In this document: positions 52,324 to 62,146 of the stretch, piece by piece
Layout: the number at the start of each line of letters is the position of its first letter
Position numbering within the stretch: position 1 is the first letter of the stretch
NCBI GenBank assembly: GCA_963210315.1
Contig: OY723242.1
Span: 1,240,001 to 1,304,000 of the forward strand
Direction of reading: 5' to 3'
DNA: 64,000 nt
From: Rhynchopus euleeides
Lineage: Eukaryota; Euglenozoa; Diplonemea; Diplonemida; Diplonemidae
Made by a program: the position numbers and the translations under genes
Notes under the pieces: generated by a model
What the model saw: the letters and a program-made list of their open reading frames with translations, nothing else
What the model was told of the DNA's origin: nothing
Database searches by the model: none

Positions 52324-55300
52324 CAGGAGAACACGAAATAGCGACCCCCTCAACGGGGAATGCTACGAGCACGGCCAAAAATCGTTCAAAATCGTTCAAG
52401 ACGCCGAGGTGGCGGCAACAGCTATCCTGCAGGCCTCCCGAGGGGGCTGGATCGAGGCGGGGTCGGATGATGTCGAGAAGCGGTGGGAAATCTGGTGCCG
52501 GGACGCGACGAAATACCTGGAGCACCGCTGCGGACCTCCCCCCGGCAAGGGTGCCCCGAAAGGCACACCACTACAGACGCGCGAGGCGTGGCTGTGTGGC
52601 AGGCAGTCAAAGGAGGAGGACGGCACCATGACGGTCGAGATGGCGCAGACGCTGAAAGCGCTGAGGCAACTCCGCACGGTGATGGAGTCGACCCGCAACA
52701 CGACGGGATTCTACGACGCGAACTACGACGCACGACGGGCATGGGGCAAGGTGCGGAAAGCGGCGAAATCCCTGCTGAAACGGGATGAGCAGGAATGCCC
52801 CAGCAAGGAGCAGATGCAGCAGCTGTACGCAGCACTCGACGGGAAGCTAAAGAGGGACAGGCAGCGAGTGGAACAAGAGCGCAGCAGGGCGCACACCCAC
52901 AAACTCCGGAAGCAGTGGCATGACAACCCGGGCCAACTATATAAATTGCTGAGGCCCAAGCGTGCGGACGGACGGACAATGCGCAAAGGAGAGCAGGCGA
53001 CGGCCAACCGTGCAGAGATGGACGAGTGGCAGCTGGAAGACTGGCTGCCGATCTTCCGGAAACATGCGGGAGAGGCGCCAACGTGGGAGGCCTTCGAGAC
53101 ACGCTTCGGGGACTACATCAGCGAGGTGCCAATGCAGTTCGACAACATCACGGCGAAGAGGTTACGCGACACCCTGAAGGACATGCCGACGGGGAAGAGC
53201 CCAGGCACCGACGGGTGGTTCACCGACGAGATGAAGGAGATGCCCCTGCCGATGCTCGAGCGACTGGCGACGGTGCTCAACGACATTGAGCGCACGGGCA
53301 AATGGCCGGAATCGTTCCTCACGGCGACAGTCGCGATGGTGCCAAAGAAGGAGGAAGCGACCGCCCTGGAGCACCGGCCCATCACGGTCATGTCGGTCGT
53401 GTACAGGCTGTGGGCAAAGGTGCGGGTGGCGACCCTGATGGAATGGCAGGAAGGGTGGCTGACGGAGGGGATGACAGGCTTCCGGAAGGGCAAGGGCCCC
53501 GGGGACGCCTACTACGACCTGGCGCTCCGTATCGAGAAGGCGATGCTGAAAGGTGAGGATCTGTGCGGAGTGCTGTTAGATGTGAAGAAGTGTTTCGACA
53601 CTGTCCCGTGGGAGATCACCTTCCGTCTGGTCGAGAAGATGGGGATGGACGTGAGGGTGACCCGCCCGCTCCGAAACATGTACGTGGGGCTCCGCCGCAG
53701 ATTCAAGGTGCTGGGTACCCTGGGGAAGGAGTTCACGGCGACGAACGGGATCCTGCAGGGGTGTGCGATTTCAGTGGTGCTGCTGAACGCCCTGATCGCA
53801 GTGTGGGTAAAGGCGGTGGAGGCGGAGACGCAGTGCAAGGCGACGGCGTTCGCCGACGACACGAAGATGGTCGCTGTGGAAGGCGCGCAGCTGGAGGCCG
53901 GTATCAGGGTCTCGGAGGAGTTCTCGGACGCGACAACGCTGGAATACGCAGTCGAGCCAGAGCAGAAGTGCAGCAGTTTCGCGGTGGGGTCACAGGAGCT
54001 GCAGCTGGACATCCGGGGGGTGCCCATTCCGCAACTGCAGGCGTTCATGCACCTGGGGGCGGGGATGTCTACGACGGCAGATAGGACAGAGGTCACCGAG
54101 CTGTACGACAAGCGAGCGGAGAAGGGGACGAAGAAGGCAGAGCGCATGCAGAACCTACCCCTAGGTTTTCAGGCGATGGCGACGATGGCGGCCTCGTCGA
54201 TCATCACGACGGGACTGCACGCCGTGGAGACCGGCGAGCCCAGCAAGAACAAGCTGGATGCGCTGGGGAACGCCATAGTGAGAGGCATCTGGGGGGATGG
54301 CAGGAAGTACCGCTGTAAAAGGACGGTGCTCACTCTGCTCACCCCCATGCATAGGACGGACCCGTCGTCGTTTTTAAAATATCAACGACTGCTGGCGCTG
54401 GCCACGCATTACCGGAAAAGTGCGGAGATGGCGGAGCTGATCACGGAGGTGCGCCTCCTGCATGCGAGTAGATCGACGCCGAGCGCCCTCAAATGCAAGG
54501 ATATCGGCCCGGTGGGGCTAGTGCTCTCCACCCTGAGGCTCCTGAAGTGGAGATGGAATGGAGGGCTCGTGCTGCAGAAGGGAAGAGGAGCAACACAGGC
54601 GACCCTCAACCTGGAGACGGGCGACAAAGACGTGATGAAGCATGACCTGCGGGAATGGATGAGGCAGAAGAACTGGCAGATCATGCAGGCGGACAAACGC
54701 GACGACACCGGAGGTACGGCGGTTGGAGTCGACTACAAGACCATCAATCGGGTGTGGGAGCGTGAGCCGGAGGAGTATCGGGCAGGCACCATGCGGGGCA
54801 TCATCGCGGGGTCCATCGTGACGCAGGTGCGGCTCTCCGAGCAACACCAGAACAAGAAGAAGGGCATGTCACCAACCTGCAAGCACTGCGGGCAGGCGCC
54901 GGAGACGCACGCCCACATGTGGTGGGAGTGTTCGAGGACGGAGGAGATCAGGAACGACCCGCGTTACGAGAGCCTGCGCGGGCTGCCAAGGGAGAGCTGG
55001 CCGGCGTGCCTCGCGAGGTGTGCGATCCTGCCGACGGGGTTTCGCATACACCCGACCAAGCCGAATGGATACATGCTGGGATTGCTGCTCAGTATGTACG
55101 TCGACATCGTGCTGTTGCGCCTGCAGCTGGATGGGAAGTCGCAGAAGAAGACGCAGCGGACGGGGCTGGGGAACGAATACCCTTGGGAATGGCAGCCGGA
55201 AGGCGCGGTCAAGCAGTTCACTGGACTGCTACCACAGCGGCCCACAGAGGAGTGGAGACGAGAGTACGGATCGCTGACGTATGTGGCAGCGAGGACATGG

Positions 55301-56230
55301 CTGGAGTCGCTGCGCTGGCCGGAGTACACGCAGGAGCAGCACGTCTCGCTGCTCGAGCTGACGGTCGACTTCGAGCTGTTCACAGGGGTAGACATGGTGT
55401 CCGGAGTGAGGAAGAGACAGCAGGCACAGACGGTGAACCGGCGCACCCGCATCATGAGTAGCTGGCTGAAGATGATGAAGGAAATGGCAGGGCACGAGCA
55501 GATCATCGCGGGGGGCCTCATCAGCACCTCGCCGGTTCTCCGCTCGCTGGGAGCCAACGATGTGACGGGGGTGACCCGCCGGCCGCTGTTTAGTGCCGCT
55601 GAAACGATGCAGCACATGAGGCTGCTGCAGCAGAAGGCCCCGAAAGAAGCGAAGGGGTGGATGAGCTGGAAGCTGCCGCCGTACCAACACAAGGCGGTGA
55701 GGGAAGAGAGGAGCGCGGTGCTGCGGGAGGAGGACGAGCGCATGACCGCCGAGCTGGAAGCGAGCAGGATAACGCCTAAGCGGAAGGGGCTGGAGTACTT
55801 CTTCGACGGATCGACCGAGGGCGAGGGCGCTGGAGCGGGTGCCCTACTGCTCTCGGCAAGGACCACGAAGTGGGAAGCGACCCAACCGATGGACCCCTCG
55901 AGCTCCAACAACGAGGCGGAATATGAGGGGCTCCTCCTTTGCCTACGGCACCTGGTTGCCGAGAGGGGGAAGAAGGACGTGGCTATCTACGGCGATAGCA
56001 CGTTGGTAGTAGAGCAAGTGCACGGTCGGCACCGCTGCAAACATCCCGCGCTGGTTAACCGCCACCGCGAAGCGCAGCAACTGTACGTGCAGGCACAGCA
56101 GAACCGGACCGTGACGCTTCAGCACGTGTACCGGAAGCACAACAAGTTGGCGGATCAGCTTGCGAGGCAGGCGGCGCTAGAGTCGGCTGCAGCGCAGCGG
56201 CGTGGAAGTGCACCGGAAGCTCCGGTGTAA
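52324..56230 (+). CDS. LINE-B reverse transcriptase and RNase H ORF
   Basis: The frame is open from 51761 to 56230, but only the part after about 52324 looks like protein; upstream it is the endonuclease in another frame. The first clear ATG near the conserved part is 52628. RT motifs: VYRLWAKVRVATLMEW, LDVKKCFDTVPW, NGILQGCAISVVLLN and the active site FADD (53849-53860). A zinc knuckle (CKHCGQAPETHAHMWWECS) lies at about 54880-54940, followed by WPACLARCAILP. RNase H is at about 55790-56190 with its acidic residues in FFDGSTEG, NNEAEYEGLL, IYGDSTLVV and HNKLADQLA. All catalytic residues are present. Confidence 0.85.
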
Positions 56231-56981
56231 GAATAAGGGAAGGAGGAGGCAACTCCCGGCCTGGAGCCAACGGGCAACGGGCGGGGAACCTTCTTTAACC
56301 CACCAAATGTCCAAAACGACAGCTGTGCACTGAAGTACGCCTGTGAGTCCCTCCGGAACGACAGGCAGGTGGTCATGGCAGCAGGCAAGGGCTTGAAGCA
56401 CGCAAGTGCTGCACTGCGCAACGACAAGGAGCTTGTGCTCCGTGCCATCAGGTTATTTTACACTATGGATCCTTCGGAAGCCCTGTGGGGTGACGAGGAG
56501 GTGGTGCTTATGACCGTGCGGTACCATGGCTTCGAGCATGCTTCAGCACTGCGTCACGACGCGGAGTTCCAACGCGAGGCGATCCTGTGGAACGGTTTCG
56601 TTTTGGAGGATATCCCCAAGGCGGAGGAGCCGTGCTCAGATGTGCCGCTTCACCAAGACCGAGACCTCATCCTTGCAGCGGTGGAGACCTGCCCCCAGGC
56701 ACTCAAACACGCCGACCCTTCCCTGCAGGGCGACAGGGAGGTGGTGCTCGCTGCGATGCACAGCAGATTCCCGTGGGGTCATGAGTATGCACTGCGCTGT
56801 ACACCCTCGTATCTGAAGAAGGACGAGGAGGTGGTGCTGGCAGGTGTCCGGCGTGACCCAGATGTGCTCGGAGAAGCAGACACCTCGCTTCTCACCAACA
56901 GAGACTTCGTGCTGCAGTGTGTCAAGCTGCAGGGACGTGCCTTGGAGCACGCCGACCCCTCTGTGTCCAGCGACAGGGAGG

Positions 56982-57506
56982 GGTGAACCTTTTGAACGGG
57001 CGTCTCCACGTGGCGAACCCCGGTAACGGTGAGGGTAGAGACCGGCGAAGATCCGTTCATTTTTCCGCTGCGTGCCCTATTTCAATACAGCGGGGGGCCC
57101 TTTCTCGCAGCTTTGAGCGTTATTGATGTTGTGGTGTTTGTGATTTCCCTTTTACCGTGGTGCACGCAACAGCTGGCGCTCGTCGGCTCGCAGGTTACGA
57201 GGCAATTGCTAGTCACACTGCTTGAGAGGCCTTCGGGCATTCGTTTGCTAGTAGCTTAGCTACACTTCTTCACTCCGTCTGAGGGGGCGGGTAGGGGGCT
57301 GCCATCAGCCCCCTGCCGTCCTGTGGTGTGTGCCCTTCTAGCTTCCATTTTTAAATCTAACACCGGTGTGTGTCCCGTGTGTCTTTTCCCTTCCCCACCC
57401 CCACACACGCATGCCGGACGGACGCTGGATAGCCTGCTCGACAGGCTAGCTCGGACCTGTGGCCGACGGGCCGGGGTCGGACCTCGTTCGGTTCAAACCC
57501 AACTAA
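56982..57506 (+). mobile_element. Element B in gene copy B, same site as in copy A
   Basis: Flanked by the same 20-bp duplication (56962-56981 and 57507-57526) at the same codon as 6418-6923 in copy A. It is 525 bp; the 19 extra bases near the 5' end (after GGTGAAC) are missing in copy A. Otherwise the two are almost identical. Shared position and duplication show that it was in the gene before the gene was duplicated. Confidence 0.8.
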
Positions 57507-58133
57507 TGTGTCCAGCGACAGGGAGGTGCAGCTTGCTGCGGTAGCACAGGACCCGTGTGCCTTGGAGTTCTGTGATGAGTCGATCCGCAGCAACAGAGAT
57601 GTGGTCCTCACAGCCGTGCGGAAGGAGGGTGCTGCTTTGGAGTATGCTTCATCCAACCTGCGGAAGGATCGTGAGGTCGTCCTTGCTGCTGTGAAGTCGA
57701 CAGGGTGTGCACTCAAATATGCTGATATGACATTCTACGAAGACGAGGAGGTGGTGCTCGCAGCCACACACACTGGCGGGTATGCTCTTCGATACGCCGA
57801 CCCTTCACTCGTCAGCAACAGAGACTTCATGCTTGCAGCCGTACGCAAGTGCGGGTGCGCTCTTCGCTACGCCAGTGCTTCACTGTGCCGTGACAAGGAG
57901 CTTCAACTGGCGGCCGTGTTGCAGGACGGGAGGGCGCTGCAGTACGCTGACCCTTCACTGCGAAGCGACAGGTCGGTTGTGCTTCAAGCGGCTCGTGCAC
58001 ACGGCTATGCTCTGAAGTACGCCGATCCTGTGTTCTGTGGTGACGAGGAGGTGGTCCTCGCAGCCGTGACGAGTTGCGGCAGTGCGCTGAGCTTCGCCGA
58101 CCACACACTGTGTAACAAGCGCGAGGTGGTGCT

Positions 58134-59225
58134 TAGGGTATGGCAAGTTTTGCGGGACCAGCGTGTACCGTAATATTGCACAGCTGGGCCAGCAAAAAAC
58201 ATCGCATTGTCTCGACCTGCCCCTGACCAAAAATCATTATTTCGAGGTATCTGAAGGCACGGGCAGGCACGGGCACTCCCGAAATGCTCGCCAGGAGGTG
58301 GCAAATCGTATTTTTCACAAAAATCGGCCTGACGGCCCTCAACACAATACGATTTTCGCGAAAAATCGAAAAAAATTTCACCCCGAATTTTCGCCCAAAA
58401 CACCATTTTTCCGCCCCCAGGCACACCCACACCCAGAAAAAAATGGGTTTTGGGCGAAATTTTGGGGTGCAAAATTTTCACTTTCTTGGGTGAAAAATGG
58501 CCTGGGGGGCCTACTTTGGGTGGTTTTCGAAGGGTTTTGGTACCCTCCAGACACCAGAATGGCACTGTCTGGAGGGGTTACTGCATGTTAAACCCCATTC
58601 TCTGCTCCCAAGGCAGGGCAGCTGCTGGTGAGTAGGTGGTACCTGGCACGTCCTTGACGTGTGGTGCTCCTCTCATCAGCAGCTGAGTGGTGAGGGGCAT
58701 GCCAGTGATCTGAGTAGGTACCGTACCAGGTACTACCCCCCCGTACCCCCCGGGACTTCGAAAATCCAGACTTGGGTCCCAGCCCAAAAATTTTCAGAAA
58801 TTAGGAATTTCCGGATCAATTCCGGCCAGTAGTGTGGTCATTTTGCTCTGGGAGATGAGTTTGGTTGATCGCAAATTTTTTTTGACCTCACGTCCGAAGT
58901 ACCCCCCCTCCATTTTTCATTTTGGGCTGGTCCACATTTCCTTAGGAAAATCGAAAAAAATTTGAATGGCCAAAAACTCATCTCCCAGAGCAAAGTGACC
59001 CCACCACAGCTCTGAAAAACTCCGGAAATGCAAATTTCGCGAAACTGAAAACGACCATTTTGGGGGTACCAGGGGGTACTACCCCCCGGTACCTGGTACG
59101 GTACCTACTCAGATCACTGGGCATGCCTCCATTTAACAGATTGTTAAGAGTGTTGGAGTGCACGCCTCCTGAAGGTGTGGTGTTGGGCAGGACGAAAAGC
59201 CGACGGCTAGATACTCCTGTGTGCT
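58134..59225. repeat. Dispersed repeat R, copy 1, interrupted by a MITE
   Basis: From about 58310 the sequence parallels 60770-61195. Shared are the CGAAAAATC-rich stretch, CAGGCACACCCACACCCAG, a 10-bp-arm hairpin CCCTCCAGAC/GTCTGGAGGG, GTTACTGCATGTTAAACCCC, and an end reading ATTGTTAAGAGTGTTGGAGTGCACGCC. Both copies are followed directly by a tandem array. This copy cuts off gene copy B at 58133, so it or an associated rearrangement removed the gene end. Confidence 0.7.
58704..59118. mobile_element. 415-bp MITE with 30-bp terminal inverted repeats and 9-bp target duplication
   Basis: The first 30 bases (starting AGTGATCTGAGTAGGTACCG) are the exact reverse complement of the last 30, and imperfect complementarity continues inward through a CCCCCGTACCCCCC-type tract. 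GGGCATGCC flanks it on both sides (58695-58703, 59119-59127). Repeat R copy 2 has the empty site with a single GGGCATGCC at about 61134-61142. A 9-bp duplication is typical of Mutator-like elements, so this may be a MULE-derived MITE. No ORF. Confidence 0.88.
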
Positions 59226-60582
59226 GCAGGTTACGAGAGGTTGCTGGAGGTTGCTAGAGGTTGCTGGAGGTTGCTGGAGGTTGCTGGAGGTTGCTGGAGG
59301 TTGCTGGAGGTTGCTGGAGGTTGCTAGAGGTTGCTCGAGGTTGCTAGAGGTTGCTGGAGGTTGCTAGAGGTTGCTGCAGGTTGCTGGAGGTTGCTAGAGG
59401 TTGCTCGAGGTTGCTAGAGGTTGCTGGAGGTTGCTAGAGGTTGCTGCAGGTTGCTGGAGGTTGCTGGAGGTTGCTGCAGGTTGCTAGAGGTTGCTGGAGG
59501 TTGCTAGAGGTTGCTGGAGGTTGCTAGAGGTTGCTGGAGGTTGCTGGAGGTTGCGAGAGGTTGCTGCAGGTTGCTAGAGGTTGCTGGAGGTTGCTGGAGG
59601 TTGCTGGAGGTTGCTAGAGGTTGCTAGAGGTTGCTGGAGGTTGCTGGAGGTTGCTGGAGGTTGCTGCAGGTTGCTAGAGGTTGCTGCAGGTTGCTGCAGG
59701 TTGCTGGAGGTTGCTGGAGGTTGCTGGAGGTTGCTAGAGGTTGCTAGAGGTTGCTGCAGGTTGCTAGAGGTTGCTGGAGGTTGCTGGAGGTTGCTGGAGG
59801 TTGCTAGAGGTTGCTGCAGGTTGCTGCAGGTTGCTGGAGGTTGCTGGAGGTTGCTAGAGGTTGCTAGAGGTGGCTGGAGGTTGCTAGAGGTTGCTAGAGG
59901 TTGCTGGAGGTTGCTAGAGGTTGCTGGAGGTTGCTGGAGGTTGCTGGAGGTTGCTGGAGGTTGCTAGAGGTTGCTAGAGGTTGCTAGAGGTTGCTGGAGG
60001 TTGCTAGAGGTTGCTAGACGTTGCTGGAGGTTGCTGCAGGTTGCTAGAGGTTGCTAGAGGTTGCTGGAGGTTGCTAGAGGTTGCTGGAGGTTGCTGGCGG
60101 TTGCTGGAGGTTGCTAGAGGTTGCTGGAGGTTGCTAGAGGTTGCTGGAGGTTGCTGGAGGTTGCTGGAGGTTGCTGGAGGTTGCTGGAGGTTGCTAGAGG
60201 TTGCTGGAGGTTGCTGGAGGTTGCTGGCGGTTGCTGGAGGTTGCTGCAGGTTGCTGGAGGTTGCTAGAGGTTAATGGAGGTTGCTGGAGGTTGCTGGAGG
60301 TTGCTGGAGGTTGCTAGAGGTTAATGGAGGTTGCTGGAGGTTGCTGGACGTTGCTGGAGGTTGCTGGAGGTTGCTAGAGGTTGCTAGAGGTTGCTGCAGG
60401 TTGCTGCAGGTTGCTGGAGGTTGCTGGAGGTTGCTGGAGGTTGCTGGAGGTTGCTGGAGGTTGCTAGAGGTGGCTGGAGGTTGCTAGAGGTTGCTAGAGG
60501 TTACTGGAGGTTGCTGGACGTTGCTGGACGTTGCTGGAGGTTGCTAGAGGTGGCTGGAGGTTGCTAGAGGTTGCTAGAGGTA
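59226..60582. repeat. 10-bp tandem array, about 135 units
   Basis: The unit is GGTTGCTRGA with variants GCTGCA, GCTCGA, GGCTGGA and rare TTAATGGA. The phase is kept for 1.36 kb, so three units make ten codons and long open frames (LEVAGGCWRL) appear by geometry alone. No sign of real coding use. Confidence 0.92.
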
Positions 60583-61208
60583 GAGGGGCCCAAGCTGCGT
60601 AACCTTAAGCGTGGGCAAAATTTCGGCGATTTAAAAATCGCATTGTCTAAAGCACTACCCCACCAAAAATCACTCTACGGAGTCCATCTGACCTAGCAGC
60701 ACCTGGCGGCATCTAAATGCTGCCCGTTTGTTAAATTTTAAATCCAAAAAACTCCCAAAACACGGGGCCCTTGAGACAATGCGAAAATCGCGAAAAATCC
60801 GAAAAAATTTTTTCCCGAAATTTCGCCCAAAACACTGTTTTTTCGGCCCCAGGCACACCCACACCCAGAAAAAAATGGTTTTTGGGCAGAAATTTCGGGT
60901 TTAAAAATTTCACTTTGCCGCTGACAAATGGCCTGGGGGGGCCTCAGGGCCTGTAGGGGGGTTTTCTAAGGGTTTTGGGACCCTCCAGACGTAAAATATC
61001 TGCACTGTCTGGAGGGGTTACTGCATGTTAAACCCCATTCTCTGCTCCCAAGGCAGGGCAGCTCCTGGTGAGTAGGTGGTACCTGGCACGTCCTTGACGT
61101 GTGGTGCTCCTCTGATCAGCAGCTGAGTGGTGAGGGGCATGCCTCCATTTAACATATTGTTAAGAGTGTTGGAGTGCACGCCTCCGCAAGGTGCATTGCT
61201 GGGCAGGA
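60583..61208. repeat. Dispersed repeat R, copy 2, with empty MITE site
   Basis: Parallels 58310-58703 plus 59119-59190 without the MITE. It keeps the CCCTCCAGAC/GTCTGGAGGG hairpin and the end GTTGGAGTGCACGCC, then runs into the 51-bp array. The first 150 bases (60590-60740) are less similar to copy 1. No gene is recognised. Confidence 0.7.
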
Positions 61209-62146
61209 GTCACGCGGCTGTGTCGTACCAGAGGAGTGTGTCGTAATGGGTATGTAGGTGTCACGCGGCAATGTTTCACCCTAGGAGAGTGTCGGAGTGG
61301 GTGTTTAGGTGTCACGCGGCTATGACTCAACCTAGGAGAGTGTCGTAGTGGGTGTTTAGGTGTCACGCGGCTATGTCTCAACCTAGGAGAGTGTCGGAGT
61401 GGGTGTTTAGGTGTCACGCGGCTATGTCGCAACCTAGGAGAGTGTCGTAGTGGGTGTTTAGGTGTCACGCGGCTATGTCTCACCCTATGAGAGTGTCGTA
61501 GTGGGTATGTAGGTGTCACGCGGCTATGTCTCAACCTAGGAGAGTGTCGTAGTGGGTGTTTAGGTGTCACGCGGCTATGTCTCACCCTAGGAGAGTGTCG
61601 GAATGGGTGTTTAGGTGTCACGCGGCTATGTCTCAACCTAGGAGAGTGTCGGAGTGGGTATGTAGGTGTCACGCGGCTATGTCGCAACCTAGGAGAGCGT
61701 CGTAGTGGGTGTTTAGGTGTCACGCGGCTATGTCTCAACCTAGGAGAGTGTCGTAGTGGGTGTTTAGGTGTCACGCGGCTATGTCTCAACCTAGGAGAGT
61801 GTCGGAGTGGGTGTTTAGGTGTCACGCGGCTATGTCTCAACCTAGGAGAGTGTCGTAGTGGGTGTTTAGGTGTCACGCGGCTATGTCTCACCCTATGAGA
61901 GTGTCGGAGTGGGTGTTTAGGTGTCACGCGGCTATGTCTCAACCTATGAGAGTGTCGGAATGGGTGTGTAGGTGTCACGCGGCTATGTCTCACCCTAGGA
62001 GAGTGTCGGAATGGGTGTTTAGGTGTCACGCGGCTATGTCTCAACCTAGGAGAGTGTCGGAGTGGGTATGTAGGTGTCACGCGGCTATGTCGCAACCTAG
62101 GAGAGCGTCGTAGTGGGTGTTTAGGTGTCACGCGGCTGTGTGTGGA
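61209..62146. repeat. 51-bp tandem array, about 18 units
   Basis: The unit runs GTCACGCGGCTATGTCTCAA, CCTAGGAGAGTGTCG, KAGTGGGTGTTTAGGT. Because 51 is a multiple of three, several frames stay open, including a 407-codon minus-strand frame repeating LRHSPRLRHSRVTPKHP. It directly abuts the partial protease-like gene. Units with CCTATGAG introduce stops in the plus frame of that gene, the last at 61947. Confidence 0.88.

Larger units (their letters stand above)
46276..56307 (+). mobile_element. LINE-B: non-LTR retrotransposon with OTU, endonuclease, RT and RNase H, containing nested elements
   Basis: A 10,032-bp insertion flanked by an 18-bp duplication, TGTCCAAAACGACAGCTG, at 46258-46275 and 56308-56325. 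The unoccupied site is in copy A at about 5742-5759. Order: OTU-containing ORF1 (interrupted by SINE-A copy 2, element X and SINE-A copy 3), endonuclease ORF, RT/RNase H ORF. It is related to LINE-A in layout but diverged in sequence, and it has a C-terminal RNase H that LINE-A lacks. The nested insertions make it inactive in its present form. Confidence 0.87.
45578..58133 (+). pseudogene. DUF4116-repeat gene, copy B, broken by LINE-B and truncated
   Basis: Host blocks are 45578-46275, 56326-56981 and 57527-58133, separated by LINE-B and by element B. Compared with copy A, the region after the ubiquitin-like segment differs (VNVLQHPDEFDVIEDIPAWARG in place of a Lys/Cys-rich stretch), and there is a 7-residue insertion near 45955. 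The last block keeps the DUF4116 frame where copy A has a two-base insertion. It is cut off at about 58133, where sequence changes abruptly to repeat R inside a repeat unit, giving a chance tail VWQVLRDQRVP. The 3' end of the gene is thus deleted. Confidence 0.8.

Noticed and set aside
59581..60487. Trp/Cys-rich proteins LEVAGGCWRL
   Set aside because: Pure translation of a 10-bp array; ORF length follows from the unit size being in phase every three units.
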